A DNA stretch of 64,000 nucleotides from JBAYJM01 sp041665065 (GTDB lineage: Bacteria; Patescibacteriota; Patescibacteriia; 2-01-FULL-39-33): contig JBAYJM010000001.1 in assembly GCA_041665065.1 (NCBI GenBank), positions 1 through 64,000 on the forward strand. Reading direction: 5' to 3'. The notes under the pieces were generated by a model. That model was not told where the DNA came from. It ran no database searches and was given only the letters and a program-made list of their open reading frames with translations. Below, one piece after another: positions 1 to 8,688 of this stretch (its first letter is position 1; each line of letters begins with the position of its first letter). The position numbers were made by a program, and so were the translations under genes.

Positions 1-362
<362 letters not shown>

Positions 363-421
363 ACAAGAATCGTGGTTGTAAAAAAGTTATTGTTTTATCC
401 TATTTAAAATTTGAATGCAGA

Positions 422-533
422 GTCTGGGTGCTTCTAGCGGGAGAGTCACACCTGATACCATCCCGAACTCAGAAGTTAAGCCTCTCAGCGCCGATGATAC
501 TCTTTATTGGGGAAAGTAGGCCAGCGCCCGGAC
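422..533 (+). rRNA. rrf: 5S ribosomal RNA
   Basis: The segment contains the conserved 5S core CCATCCCGAACTCAGAAGTTAAG and the terminal pairing GTCTGGGTG / CGCCCGGAC. A further precursor stem (AATGCA about 413-418, TGCATT about 536-541) flanks it, as expected for a processing site. It lies about 60 bases after the 23S end, so 23S and 5S are co-transcribed in the usual order. No tRNA sits between them. Confidence 0.93.
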
Positions 534-553
534 CTTGCATTTAAATTTTTCTG

Positions 554-577
554 AAACACCTGAAAGGGTGTTTTATT
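554..577 (+). terminator. rho-independent terminator of the rRNA operon
   Basis: AAACACC (554-560) pairs with GGTGTTT (567-573) across a short loop and runs into a T tract. It is just downstream of 5S rRNA. Confidence 0.8.
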
Positions 578-640
578 GTTGTCAAATTTATTTACTTTTT
601 GTAATTAAAGTCTTAATATAATCAATAGGAGGGCAACACC

Positions 641-769
641 ATGAAACATATCGGAAAAGTTTCAAAGTCGGCCTCTTGGTCCGCTGACAGTGAGCTCTCG
701 GGACCAAACGATCAAACTCGCGAAGAAAAGCTTTGGTCTAAACTGGATCCCGACTGCAACCACTTCTAA
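641..769 (+). CDS. cassette A: 42-residue protein of unknown function
   Basis: An ATG at 641 opens a 42-codon frame ending in TAA. A near-perfect SD, AGGAGGG (627-633), lies 7 bases upstream, and TATAAT-like sequence occurs at 617-622. The SD is the main reason to accept so short an ORF, because almost no housekeeping gene in this window has one. The product is hydrophilic, rich in Ser, Lys and Asp, begins MKHIGKVSKSASW and ends DPDCNHF. It has no membrane segment and no recognised family. It sits alone between the rRNA operon and comM, and a strong terminator follows at 872-903. Confidence 0.6.
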   Translation: MKHIGKVSKSASWSADSELSGPNDQTREEKLWSKLDPDCNHF

Positions 770-871
770 GTGAAGCGTTCGTCACGTTAGCTTTTTTAAG
801 TGGTGAGAAGTGAGTGAGAGTCGACGTCCGGCGATTTGTCGCCTCGAAGGGTGACGATTCAAAACCATTGA
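770..871 (+). other. 3' untranslated stretch of cassette A with hairpins
   Basis: About 100 bases between the small ORF and its terminator. GTGA (770-773) can pair with TCAC (782-785) just before a T run. GGCGA (830-834) pairs perfectly with TCGCC (839-843). No credible coding frame is present. It may be a structured 3' UTR or a small RNA. Confidence 0.4.
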
Positions 872-903
872 GCCAGCAGCACACCAACTGCGTGGCTTTT
901 TTA
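872..903 (+). terminator. rho-independent terminator of cassette A
   Basis: GCCAGCAG (872-879) pairs with CTGC (888-891) and TGGC (893-896) with one bulged G, followed by six T residues. Confidence 0.8.
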
Positions 904-953
904 TTTTGTAAAAAATATTTATGTTACAATACATATAAATATTTTTTACAAAA
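904..953. promoter_or_regulatory. 19-bp perfect inverted repeat upstream of comM
   Basis: The arms at 904-922 (TTTTGTAAAAAATATTTAT) and 935-953 are exact reverse complements, separated by 12 bases. An extended -10 like sequence (TG at 922-923, TACAAT at 925-930) falls mostly in the spacer. The palindrome therefore overlaps the only visible promoter-like element for comM. This is the arrangement of an operator for a dimeric regulator. Confidence 0.5.
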
Positions 954-970
954 TTTAAAATTAAACTCAG

Positions 971-2500
971 GTGGCTGTAAAAATTTTATCAGCAGCAGTA
1001 ATCGGACTCGATTGTGATGTTGTCGAAGTCGAAGCAGACAACTCGCCTCACGGCAATCCCGGAATATATATTGTCGGCTTGCCGGATAAGGCGGTTGACG
1101 AATCAAAAAGCAGAGTAAGAAGCGCAATAAAAAATTCCGGATTTGATTTTTTGCGCGGTAATGTAACTGTTAATTTAGCCCCTGCCGATTTAAAAAAATA
1201 CGGCACTTATTATGATTTGCCGATTGCTTTGGCTTGCTTGTGGCAAGATCAAAAAATCGATTTAGCAGATTATTGCAAGAATAGTATTTTTATTGGCGAA
1301 CTTTCCTTAAGCGGTGAGTTGCGTCCGGTAAATGGGATTCTATCTATTGCTTTGATGTGCAGGCAAAAAGGCATAACAAATTTATTTTTGCCTGCTGGAA
1401 ATGCGAGAGAGGCAGGATTGGTTGATGGCATACAAATATTTCCAATAAATTGCCTATCGCAATTGATAGGACATTTTAACGCAGTAAATCTTATTGAAAA
1501 TTACCAACCGGATCAGACTGAGGATTATATAAATGATATTTTTTCTTCAGATATGTGTTATGTTGTCGGACAAGAACGTGCGAAAAGAGCGCTTGAAATT
1601 GCCGCTGCAGGATCTCATAACATTCTTATGTCAGGCCCGCCAGGATCTGGAAAAACTCTCTTAGCCAAGGCTTTGCCATCTATCTTGCCTAAAATGTCCC
1701 CGGAAGAAAGTTTAGAAGTAACTAGAATTTATAGCACTTGCGGATTATTATCCAATGACGAGCCGTTAATTCAATCACGGCCGTTTAGATCACCTCATCA
1801 CAGTGCCTCCGGAATTTCTTTGGTTGGTGGCGGAACGTGGCCTAAGCCGGGTGAGATTTCCTTGGCCCATAGAGGCGTGTTGTTTTTAGATGAATTTTTG
1901 GAATTTCCAAAATTGGTTCTAGAAAATTTGCGTCAGCCGCTTGAAGACGGCGTTATCAATATTTCGCGTGCATCAGGAACATTAAGATTCCCGGCCAGAT
2001 TTGTTTTGGTGGCTGCCATGAATCCATGTCCTTGCGGTTTTTCCAACGATCCAGATAGAGAATGCGTATGCACGCCAATGCAGATTATAAAATACCAAAA
2101 GCGCGCCAGCGGTCCGTTAATGGACAGAATTGATTTGCATTTGGAAGTACCCAGGGTTGATTTGGATAAGTTGCAAAATATTCCATTGGCCGAAAGCTCC
2201 ATGCAAATAAGGGAGCGCGTACAAAAGGCTAGAGATATCCAAAATGAAAGATTTAAAAACGATGGAATTATAGGAAATAGTGAAATGGTATTGGAACAAA
2301 TAAATAAATATTGCCAATTGGATAATGACAGTTCAAACCTTCTTCGGCAGGCGGCGGAAAAATTGCATTTATCAGCCAGAGCATACTTTAGAATTTTGAA
2401 GTTGGCGAGGACAATTGCGGATTTGGATAGCGAGGATCGTGTTTTATGTCATCATGTTGGTGAAGCCTTGCAATATCGGCCAAGCCTCGAGATAAAATAA
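971..2500 (+). CDS. comM: YifB/ComM-family magnesium-chelatase-like AAA+ ATPase
   Basis: The 509-residue product matches the ComM architecture. It has an N-terminal Lon-protease-like fold (VIGLDCDVVEVEAD; GLPDKAVDESKSRVRSAI), a Mg-chelatase-type AAA+ domain with Walker A GPPGSGKT near residue 220 and Walker B-like GVLFLDEF, and a C-terminal chelatase-like helical region. ComM is a hexameric helicase that helps integrate imported DNA by branch migration in naturally competent bacteria. The start is GTG at 971, which matches the expected N-terminus MAVKILSAAVIGLD. No SD is present. A perfect inverted repeat overlaps the upstream promoter region. A PilB-type pilus ATPase in the window (46144-47838) fits a DNA-uptake role, though that link is inference. 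Confidence 0.92.
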   Translation: MAVKILSAAVIGLDCDVVEVEADNSPHGNPGIYIVGLPDKAVDESKSRVRSAIKNSGFDFLRGNVTVNLAPADLKKYGTYYDLPIALACLWQDQKIDLADYCKNSIFIGELSLSGELRPVNGILSIALMCRQKGITNLFLPAGNAREAGLVDGIQIFPINCLSQLIGHFNAVNLIENYQPDQTEDYINDIFSSDMCYVVGQERAKRALEIAAAGSHNILMSGPPGSGKTLLAKALPSILPKMSPEESLEVTRIYSTCGLLSNDEPLIQSRPFRSPHHSASGISLVGGGTWPKPGEISLAHRGVLFLDEFLEFPKLVLENLRQPLEDGVINISRASGTLRFPARFVLVAAMNPCPCGFSNDPDRECVCTPMQIIKYQKRASGPLMDRIDLHLEVPRVDLDKLQNIPLAESSMQIRERVQKARDIQNERFKNDGIIGNSEMVLEQINKYCQLDNDSSNLLRQAAEKLHLSARAYFRILKLARTIADLDSEDRVLCHHVGEALQYRPSLEIK

Positions 2501-2503
2501 TTC

Positions 2504-2532
2504 TTGACATATACCCCCAGGGGGTATATAAT
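2504..2532 (+). promoter_or_regulatory. promoter with CsoR-type palindromic operator
   Basis: TTGACA (2504-2509), a 17-base spacer and TATAAT (2527-2532) form a consensus sigma-70 promoter. The spacer is filled by ATATACCCCCAGGGGGTATAT, a palindrome of the type bound by CsoR/RcnR-family repressors. The -10 box ends 7 bases before the ATG of the regulator gene, implying a nearly leaderless, autoregulated transcript. Confidence 0.85.
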
Positions 2533-2539
2533 AAAAATT

Positions 2540-2767
2540 ATGGAAAAGAACAATATCAAATATCATGCTAATCGGGTTATTGGCCAGATGAAAGGGGTCG
2601 GCAAAATGATTGATGAAAACCAAGATCCGATTGCGGTAATTAGCCAAATTATGGCAGCAAAGGCCAGTTTGGAAAAATTAGCCGTCAAAATTATAAAAAA
2701 AGAATCTCAAACTTGCTCAAAAAAAAGAATTGACCAGGTAGTTGACATATTATTCAAAATAAATTAA
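2540..2767 (+). CDS. CsoR/FrmR-family (DUF156) transcriptional repressor, non-canonical ligands
   Basis: This 75-residue all-helical protein has the family signature HANRVIGQMKGVGKMIDE followed by a paired helix. It would bind the palindromic operator directly upstream. Canonical CsoR senses Cu(I) through Cys-His-Cys. Here the position of the first Cys (KYCIDVL in CsoR) reads QDPIAVI, and the His position reads Glu, so by eye only the last Cys (SQTCSKK) remains. CstR-type persulfide sensors use two Cys, so this protein fits neither class. The ATG at 2540 is chosen because upstream codons lie inside the promoter. Thioredoxin and thioredoxin reductase follow, which suggests a redox or sulfur stress signal (inference). 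Confidence 0.85.
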   Translation: MEKNNIKYHANRVIGQMKGVGKMIDENQDPIAVISQIMAAKASLEKLAVKIIKKESQTCSKKRIDQVVDILFKIN

Positions 2768-2839
2768 AAATAAGGAATTAGTAGTTGTAAATTGAACATT
2801 AAATTAGTGCTCAATTTCTAATTTCTAATTTTAAATACT

Positions 2840-3160
2840 ATGAGCGGAGTATTACTTACAGATGCTAATTTTGAGGAGGAGGTTTTAAATAGCGAAACGC
2901 CTGTTTTGGTGGATTTTTTTGCTGCTTGGTGCGGGCCTTGCCGGTTGCAGGGACCAATTGTAGAAGAATTGGCAGGAGAAATAGGAGACAAGGCCAAGAT
3001 TGGAAAATTGGACGTGGACGCCAGTCCGCAAACCGCACAGAAATATGGAATAATGTCTATTCCGACAATTATGATATTTAAAAGCGGTGAACCGGTCCAA
3101 ACTTTGATCGGTCTTCAAACCAAGGAAGGCCTATCTGATGAGATAAATAAAGTAATTTAA
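2840..3160 (+). CDS. trxA: thioredoxin
   Basis: The 106-residue protein has the thioredoxin fold and active site WCGPCR (about residues 31-36), followed by the cis-Pro segment SIPTIMIFKSG. It is a cytosolic disulfide reductant recycled by the reductase encoded 10 bases downstream. The usual Lys after the second Cys is Arg and the next residues are LQGP instead of MIAP, a mild variation. No SD is visible; the ATG follows an AT-rich leader. It is probably co-transcribed with trxB and possibly with the upstream CsoR-like regulator (72-base gap). Confidence 0.95.
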   Translation: MSGVLLTDANFEEEVLNSETPVLVDFFAAWCGPCRLQGPIVEELAGEIGDKAKIGKLDVDASPQTAQKYGIMSIPTIMIFKSGEPVQTLIGLQTKEGLSDEINKVI

Positions 3161-3170
3161 TAAATTATTT

Positions 3171-4169
3171 ATGCCTGAAAGCAAATATGACGCAGTAATA
3201 ATCGGCGCCGGACCCGCAGGGCTTACCGCCGGTATTTATTGCGCCCGAAGACAGCTTTCCACTTTGATAATTGCTAAAAGTCTGGGTGGCCAGGCGGCTC
3301 TTGCCAGTGAAGTTGAAAATTGGCCGGGAATAAAATCAATTTCCGGTTTTGAGCTGATGAATAATTTCAAAGAGCAGACTGACAAATTAGGCGTAAAATA
3401 TAATTTTAATGAAGTCAATAAAATCGAGAAAACAGACGACGGCTTTATTATTAAAACCAACAAAGACGAGATCGAGGCTAAGGCGGTTATCCTCTCATTT
3501 GGTTTGACTCCGAGAGATCTTGGAGTCCCCGGCGAGGAAAAATTAAAAGGCAGGGGCGTAACCTATTGCGCTATTTGCGATGGGCCATTATATAAAGGAA
3601 AAACAGTGGCGGTTGTCGGTGGTGGTAATTCCGCCCTTGAAGCGGCGCAATATCTTTCAAAAATCGCAGAAAAGGTTTATCTTTTAAATCAAAGCGATAA
3701 ATTCAATGTGGAGCCTTACCTGATGGATGAAATCAACAGTATTGAAAATTTAGAATCCTACTGTTTTACCAAAATTACGGAGATTAAAGGTGAAAATAAA
3801 GTCGAATCAATCATTATCGAAGATGCTAGGGATGGCGTAGAGGCTCGGGAGATTTTTGTAAATGGGGTATTTATCGAAATCGGCCATCAGCCCAAAACTG
3901 GTTGGCTCAAGGATTTTATTGATCTGAATGAAAAAGGTGAAATAATAATCGATGGTAGTAATAAGACAACTGTTGAGGGAATCTTTGCGGCCGGTGATTG
4001 CACCAATACCGAATACAAACAGATTATTATTGCGGCCGGTGAAGGAGCCAAAGCTGCCTTACAAGCCTATAAATATATTGTTGCTAAAGAAGGTAGGTCG
4101 CTTAGGCCTGATTGGGGCAAATGCAAGACGGTAGAAAAGGAAGAAGTTGGCAAGAAATTGAATAAATAA
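3171..4169 (+). CDS. trxB: thioredoxin reductase (NADPH)
   Basis: The 332-residue flavoprotein has an FAD-binding GAGPAG near the N-terminus, redox pair CAICDG (usual form CATCDG) around residue 134, NADPH-binding GGGNSALEAA, and a C-terminal FAD motif GIFAAGDCTN. It transfers electrons from NADPH through FAD to thioredoxin. A short basic C-terminal extension (about 25 residues after the last core helix) is unusual for the family. It starts 10 bases after trxA and the pair ends at a clear terminator (4183-4208). Confidence 0.95.
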   Translation: MPESKYDAVIIGAGPAGLTAGIYCARRQLSTLIIAKSLGGQAALASEVENWPGIKSISGFELMNNFKEQTDKLGVKYNFNEVNKIEKTDDGFIIKTNKDEIEAKAVILSFGLTPRDLGVPGEEKLKGRGVTYCAICDGPLYKGKTVAVVGGGNSALEAAQYLSKIAEKVYLLNQSDKFNVEPYLMDEINSIENLESYCFTKITEIKGENKVESIIIEDARDGVEAREIFVNGVFIEIGHQPKTGWLKDFIDLNEKGEIIIDGSNKTTVEGIFAAGDCTNTEYKQIIIAAGEGAKAALQAYKYIVAKEGRSLRPDWGKCKTVEKEEVGKKLNK

Positions 4170-4182
4170 TTTTTTATAAAAG

Positions 4183-4208
4183 CAGTCCGCCACGGCGGAT
4201 TGTTTTTT
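4183..4208 (+). terminator. rho-independent terminator after trxB
   Basis: CAGTCCGCC (4183-4191) pairs with GGCGGATTG (4194-4202), followed by six T. The T tract merges into a possible -35 (TTGTTT, 4200-4205) of rnhB. Confidence 0.85.
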
Positions 4209-4233
4209 GTTTGATAAGTGTTATTATTTATTT

Positions 4234-4869
4234 ATGAAAAAACTTAATGGCGCAAAAGAAAAAGAATTGATCTTAGCCGGTTATATTAATGTTGTCGGGA
4301 TTGATGAGGCTGGTAGAGGTTCATGGGCCGGACCGGTTGTAGCTGGAGCGGTCAGGTTTGATTCGGATTTGAAATTAATTAAGGGTATTAATGACAGCAA
4401 AAAAATATCTCCCAAGCAGAGAGATATTTTTTATGAATTGCTGATTAAAAATTTTGATTATGGCGTTGGAATAATTGATTGTAAAATAATTGATAAAATA
4501 AATATTGCCAATGCCGGGAAAATGGCGATGATTGAGGCCGTTAAAAAATTAAAATACGCACCCGATTATTTACTGATAGATGCTTTCAAAATAAATTATC
4601 CTTTACCTCAGGAAAATATTATCAAGGGCGATCAAAAAATTTGGTGTATCGCCGCCGCTTCAATAATCGCCAAGGTGTATCGTGACAGGCTAATGATCAA
4701 ATTGGCTGAAAAATTTCCTAATTACAGTTTTGAAAAACATAAAGGTTATGGCACGGCAAAGCATCTTGAAGCCTTAAAAAAATACGGAGTTTGCGATATT
4801 CATCGCCGGAGATATAAGCCGATTAGGTTACTCTCCCTACCTAATATAACTCAACGGATTGACGGTTGA
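4234..4869 (+). CDS. rnhB: ribonuclease HII
   Basis: This 211-residue enzyme removes RNA from RNA:DNA hybrids and misincorporated ribonucleotides. The signature GIDEAGRG is near residue 30 (Asp and Glu are catalytic), followed by NDSKKIS and the DEDD-type motif AAASIIAKVYRD. The start at 4234 is preferred over an upstream in-frame codon because TATTAT (4222-4227) sits 6 bases before it, a leaderless arrangement. The 3' end overlaps the convergent peptidase gene by 33 bases. Confidence 0.93.
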   Translation: MKKLNGAKEKELILAGYINVVGIDEAGRGSWAGPVVAGAVRFDSDLKLIKGINDSKKISPKQRDIFYELLIKNFDYGVGIIDCKIIDKINIANAGKMAMIEAVKKLKYAPDYLLIDAFKINYPLPQENIIKGDQKIWCIAAASIIAKVYRDRLMIKLAEKFPNYSFEKHKGYGTAKHLEALKKYGVCDIHRRRYKPIRLLSLPNITQRIDG

Positions 4870-6201
4870 TCCGTTTATTCTTACTTCAAAATGCAAATGC
4901 GGGCCAGTGGAACGGCCAGTTGAACCTTCTAAGCCGATTTGTTGGCCTCGGCTGACTTTTTGTCCCGCTTCAACATCAATTCTACTTAAATGACCGTAAA
5001 GAGTTTGTTTGCCGCTGCCATGACTGATTATTACATTGTAGCCATAGCCTGTCCTGCCGTATTGAACCCTGACTACAACGCCACTATCAGCCGCCTTAAT
5101 CGGAGTTCCAATAGGACAGGCAATATCAACGCCAGTATGCAGCCAGCCCCTAAAATATTGGCTGATTCTTTGGCAGCCATCTGGCCAAAGCATTTTTCCA
5201 GATGAAACAATGCTGGAATCATCGACGTCGTAAGTCTTAGTGCCGGTATTTGAACGGCTTGATGCTATGGTTGTTCTTGGTTTTGCGGTATATATAATTC
5301 TGCCTCCGGGAACCATGATTGTTTGTCCCGCAATCAGCCCTCTTTCTTCTAAATTATTGTAGGCCAATACCGTATCAGCAGAAGCATCAAATTTTTGGGC
5401 AATTTTTGCGATGGTGTCGCCCCTGGTTATTTTATATAATACGCCACTTATCGGCGGGATTATCAGTTTTTGTCCAGGCCTGATATATGAAGTTGCCGCT
5501 AGATTATTAGCCCAGAGAATAGTATTTATAGAAATATTATACTTTGATGCAATTCGTCCGATTGTATCGCTCTCAGACACAACATACTCTATGACCGCCT
5601 TGCTTCCGGTTCTCGCCTCATTAGTATCTATTATATCGGGTTTGAATATTGTTGAACCATCTTGATTCATGGCTAAGCCGACATTTTGCTCATTGTACAA
5701 TTCTTCTTCCTGTCTTTGCGACTCGGTAAATAAGTCGCTTTCCACTTGTGAATTTTCGCCGAAGTAGCTGTAAATTTTTCCTTCATCTGTCGGCGTATAA
5801 GTATCCTCGACAAACTCTGTATTTTCAAAGCCGATTATTTTATATATTAATGCATTCTGTCCATAGTCTTCTTTGTTTTTGGTGGGTCCGATATTTCCGG
5901 CAACTACGCCGATCGCAATGATAAAAACTACAAAGTAAATCGTATATTTATTTGCAATGGCCAGCAACACTCTTTCTAATAAATTTTTGGTTTTTTTGGA
6001 AGTTCTGTTTTTAATTATCAAATAGCGGCCATAAAGAGGCAAAAAACTAGATTTAAAAAGAACTCTGCCAATGGGTGCTAAAGCTTTACCCAAAAGCAGA
6101 ATAAGGATGTATAATCCTTTAAAAAATACTTCTATTCCTCTGACTAAAAAAGCTAATAACCCAGTTATTAGTCTTTTGAATTTTGAGTTGATAATAGCCA
6201 T
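4837..6201 (-). CDS. LysM-containing M23 family metallopeptidase (murein endopeptidase or activator)
   Basis: This 454-residue envelope protein has a basic N-terminus with membrane segments around residues 5-45 and 88-105. Two LysM domains follow (YVVSESDTIGRIASKYNIS and YKITRGDTIAKIAQKFDAS). The C-terminal M23/LytM domain carries the zinc ligands HTGVDIACP, GHLS and HLHFEV. It would be anchored in the membrane and act on peptidoglycan. All M23 zinc ligands appear present, so it is probably active. A consensus promoter lies on its strand at 6224-6253. Its last 33 bases overlap the convergent rnhB end. Confidence 0.92.
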   Translation of the reverse strand: MAIINSKFKRLITGLLAFLVRGIEVFFKGLYILILLLGKALAPIGRVLFKSSFLPLYGRYLIIKNRTSKKTKNLLERVLLAIANKYTIYFVVFIIAIGVVAGNIGPTKNKEDYGQNALIYKIIGFENTEFVEDTYTPTDEGKIYSYFGENSQVESDLFTESQRQEEELYNEQNVGLAMNQDGSTIFKPDIIDTNEARTGSKAVIEYVVSESDTIGRIASKYNISINTILWANNLAATSYIRPGQKLIIPPISGVLYKITRGDTIAKIAQKFDASADTVLAYNNLEERGLIAGQTIMVPGGRIIYTAKPRTTIASSRSNTGTKTYDVDDSSIVSSGKMLWPDGCQRISQYFRGWLHTGVDIACPIGTPIKAADSGVVVRVQYGRTGYGYNVIISHGSGKQTLYGHLSRIDVEAGQKVSRGQQIGLEGSTGRSTGPHLHFEVRINGSTVNPLSYIR

Positions 6202-6223
6202 TTATTTGTTAATGACATTACAA

Positions 6224-6253
6224 ATTATATAATTTTTTGCCCTGTTGTGTCAA
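6224..6253 (-). promoter_or_regulatory. sigma-70 promoter of the M23 peptidase
   Basis: On the minus strand TTGACA (6253-6248), an 18-base spacer and TATAAT (6229-6224) lie about 25 bases before the start codon. Confidence 0.75.
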
Positions 6254-6340
6254 CCAAATATGGCAGAAAATCACGACAAAAATTTACTGTTTTTTGGAAT
6301 TTTATGTTAAAGTGAAAACAAGTGAAATTACCCCTTTATT

Positions 6341-7285
6341 ATGGATAATTTGGAAAAATCAATTCTAGCGACGGTTTCATATTTTGATATCCACAAATAT
6401 CCTTTGACTGCGCTTGAGATACATAAATGGCTTTACCACCACGACTCGCAAGACATCAAATCTTATCATTTCAAGCAAATAGCAGATTATTTAGACGGTT
6501 CTGATAGTTTAAAACAATTTCTCCAAACAAAAAATGGTTATTATTTTTTAGCTGGCCGTGATTTTTTAATCAATCAACGTCAAAAGAAATATCAGATATC
6601 CTCATTTAAGAGCAGGGTTGCATTACGGATGGCAAAAATATTTTGTTGGCTTCCTTTTGTTAGCATGGTCTCTGCTTGTAATAATTTCGGCTTTAATTCA
6701 CTGGATAAAAAAAGCGACATTGACTTCTTTATTATAGCTCAAAAAAACAAAATTTACTTTGTCCGTTTATTGACTACGATTTTAACCATCCTATTTGGGC
6801 TTCGTCCCAAAGCATTTAATAAATCAAATAAAATCTGCCTTAGTTTTTATGTTGCTGATAATAATTTAAATTTATCAAATATAAAGATTTGTGAAAACGA
6901 CATATATTTACAATATTGGTTCAAGACGCTTTACCCATTTTTTGGATTTAAAAAATACTTTGCTCTTCTTTCTGCAAATAAGGCAATTATAAATAATTCC
7001 GGTGATGGCTTTTATAATCCATGTTATCGGCGCAAGATAATATTTCCGTTTAAATATAGGCTGGTTGTGGATGCAATTTTAGCCGGTAATTTTGGCAAGC
7101 TCGTTGAAAAGATTGCTAAAACAATCCAACAAAAAAAGATTAATAAAAAGGTTAATGGCTACAAGGGCGAAGCGACTGCGATTATTGCAAATAATGAGAT
7201 GTTAAAATTTCACGATAATGATAACAGGCGTTTTTATCTTGACGAGTTTAATAAAAGAATAAGCAAGTTTTATGAAGCGTCTTAA
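6341..7285 (+). CDS. winged-helix plus nucleotidyltransferase-like protein
   Basis: The 314-residue protein begins with a winged-helix-like region (about residues 1-70, LTALEIHKWLYH). A segment resembling the nucleotidyltransferase core follows, where FNSLDKKSDIDFFII near residue 125 matches the two-Asp metal-binding pattern. The expected Gly-Ser before it is degenerate (FGFNS), so activity is uncertain. The C-terminal half is basic with one hydrophobic stretch (LLTTILTILFGL). It overlaps the following polysaccharide ligase-like gene by 14 bases, which suggests translational coupling and a possible envelope polysaccharide role. The substrate cannot be read from the sequence. Confidence 0.6.
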   Translation: MDNLEKSILATVSYFDIHKYPLTALEIHKWLYHHDSQDIKSYHFKQIADYLDGSDSLKQFLQTKNGYYFLAGRDFLINQRQKKYQISSFKSRVALRMAKIFCWLPFVSMVSACNNFGFNSLDKKSDIDFFIIAQKNKIYFVRLLTTILTILFGLRPKAFNKSNKICLSFYVADNNLNLSNIKICENDIYLQYWFKTLYPFFGFKKYFALLSANKAIINNSGDGFYNPCYRRKIIFPFKYRLVVDAILAGNFGKLVEKIAKTIQQKKINKKVNGYKGEATAIIANNEMLKFHDNDNRRFYLDEFNKRISKFYEAS

Positions 7286-8555
7286 TTCAATTTCAAAATT
7301 TTTGTTTGGTATTTTTTTGTTTCTCATCCCGATCTCGACTGTTTTGATTATCGAGGAACAATTTGTCGGTGGGTTTAAATTCCAATTTGGCTCATTTAAT
7401 ATTTATTTGGTTGAAATAATTTTGTGGCTGGCCATTGTTTTGTATTTTGTTGTAAATATCAAAAAGATTTCTGAGACGTTATCAAGGGTGCGGCTCCGAT
7501 ATTCGCTTCAAAAAATAATTTTTTATTTAGTATTGGCCGTAATTGTTATTTCCGCCGTCAGTATTTTTTGGAGCATTGACAAGAGGTTCGCCTTCTTAGC
7601 TTTTTTTAGGATTTTAGAAGTAATCGCTGTCTTTTCTTTTTTCCGTCTTAACTATAGTAAAAAATATTTATGGATTCTTTTTGCTTCGGGCGTTGTCCAG
7701 AGCCTGTTTGCGATTTATCAATTTTTTTCTCAGCAAATAGCGGCAAATAAATATTTAGGATTAGTCGGCCACCAATCATGGGAGGCGGGAGCGTTGGTTA
7801 TGGAGGGTTCGGGCAGGTGGCTACGTTCTTACGGATTTGTTAATGATCCAAATTTACTAGGCGGTTTTATGGCCTTTGCCTTGTTTATCGCAATATTTTT
7901 GTATTTAAAGGAATCTAAAAATTATAAAAGACTTCTAATTTTAAGTGGAATAGTGTTTGTTATCGTAGGATTATTTTTTTCTTTTTCCCGCAGTGCCTGG
8001 CTGGGAGTTATTGTGGGCATAATCATATCACTGGTTTTCACTTTTAAAAATAAAACAGATTTTAAAAAGATTGCTGCTGTTTCTCTCTCTGGAATTATAA
8101 TTTTTTGCATTTTAGGGTTTTTATTTTATCCGATAATATCGGGAAGAGTTTTGATAAATAATCGCCTGGAGCATAAATCAATCAGCGAGAGGGTTTTACT
8201 GATCAATGAATCAACTCAAATTATAAAAAGCAATATATTTGGCGTTGGGGTTGGCAACTATACATTTTCACTTTTAAAAATAAAGCCAGGCCAGCCAGGC
8301 TGGTCTTATCAGCCAGTACATAATATATATCTATTAATTCTCGCAGAGATTGGCGTAATCGGGTTCGTCCTCTATTTGCTTATTTGTTTTTTGGCAATTA
8401 TTTATGCTATCAGGCATAAAAAATTTATTTTTTTGGGTTTATTTGTGAGTCTTTTGATAATTGGGTTTTGGGATCACTATCTCTGGAGTGGCTGGCAGGG
8501 AATGGCTTTATTTTGGCTATGTTTTGGACTGGTGGCGACCGATCAGATTAATTGA
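7272..8555 (+). CDS. O-antigen ligase / polymerase-like membrane protein (Wzy_C family)
   Basis: The 427-residue protein is almost entirely hydrophobic, with about ten to twelve membrane segments. It has the family's large extracytoplasmic loop (roughly residues 280-345) containing VGVGNYTF and the conserved PVHNIYLLILAEIG stretch typical of WaaL/Wzy ligases and polymerases. It would join polysaccharide units on the outer face of the membrane. The ATG at 7272 lies inside the preceding gene. Whether it is a ligase or a polymerase cannot be decided from sequence alone. Confidence 0.82.
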   Translation: MKRLNSISKFLFGIFLFLIPISTVLIIEEQFVGGFKFQFGSFNIYLVEIILWLAIVLYFVVNIKKISETLSRVRLRYSLQKIIFYLVLAVIVISAVSIFWSIDKRFAFLAFFRILEVIAVFSFFRLNYSKKYLWILFASGVVQSLFAIYQFFSQQIAANKYLGLVGHQSWEAGALVMEGSGRWLRSYGFVNDPNLLGGFMAFALFIAIFLYLKESKNYKRLLILSGIVFVIVGLFFSFSRSAWLGVIVGIIISLVFTFKNKTDFKKIAAVSLSGIIIFCILGFLFYPIISGRVLINNRLEHKSISERVLLINESTQIIKSNIFGVGVGNYTFSLLKIKPGQPGWSYQPVHNIYLLILAEIGVIGFVLYLLICFLAIIYAIRHKKFIFLGLFVSLLIIGFWDHYLWSGWQGMALFWLCFGLVATDQIN

Positions 8556-8584
8556 TAAAGTTAAATCTTGTTAATTCAAGGCTC

Positions 8585-8613
8585 TTGACAGGGCCGTTTT
8601 TTTACCTTAAAAT
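8585..8613 (+). promoter_or_regulatory. promoter of groES-groEL
   Basis: TTGACA (8585-8590), 17-base spacer, TAAAAT (8608-8613). The CIRCE operator begins 15 bases downstream, near the expected transcription start. Confidence 0.82.
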
Positions 8614-8628
8614 AAAGGAAAAGAGGAT

Positions 8629-8655
8629 TTAGCACTCTAAGTTAATGAGTGCTAA
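8629..8655. promoter_or_regulatory. CIRCE operator (HrcA binding site)
   Basis: TTAGCACTC (8629-8637), nine bases, then GAGTGCTAA (8647-8655) is a perfect match to the consensus controlling inverted repeat of chaperone expression. It predicts repression of the groESL operon by HrcA, whose gene is not in this window. Confidence 0.96.
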
Positions 8656-8688
8656 TTTAAATAAATTAATAAATAACAATTTAACACT

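Noticed and set aside
814..1017. 67-codon ORF crossing the cassette A terminator and the comM start
   Set aside because: It runs through a terminator, an inverted repeat and the comM reading frame, and has no SD.
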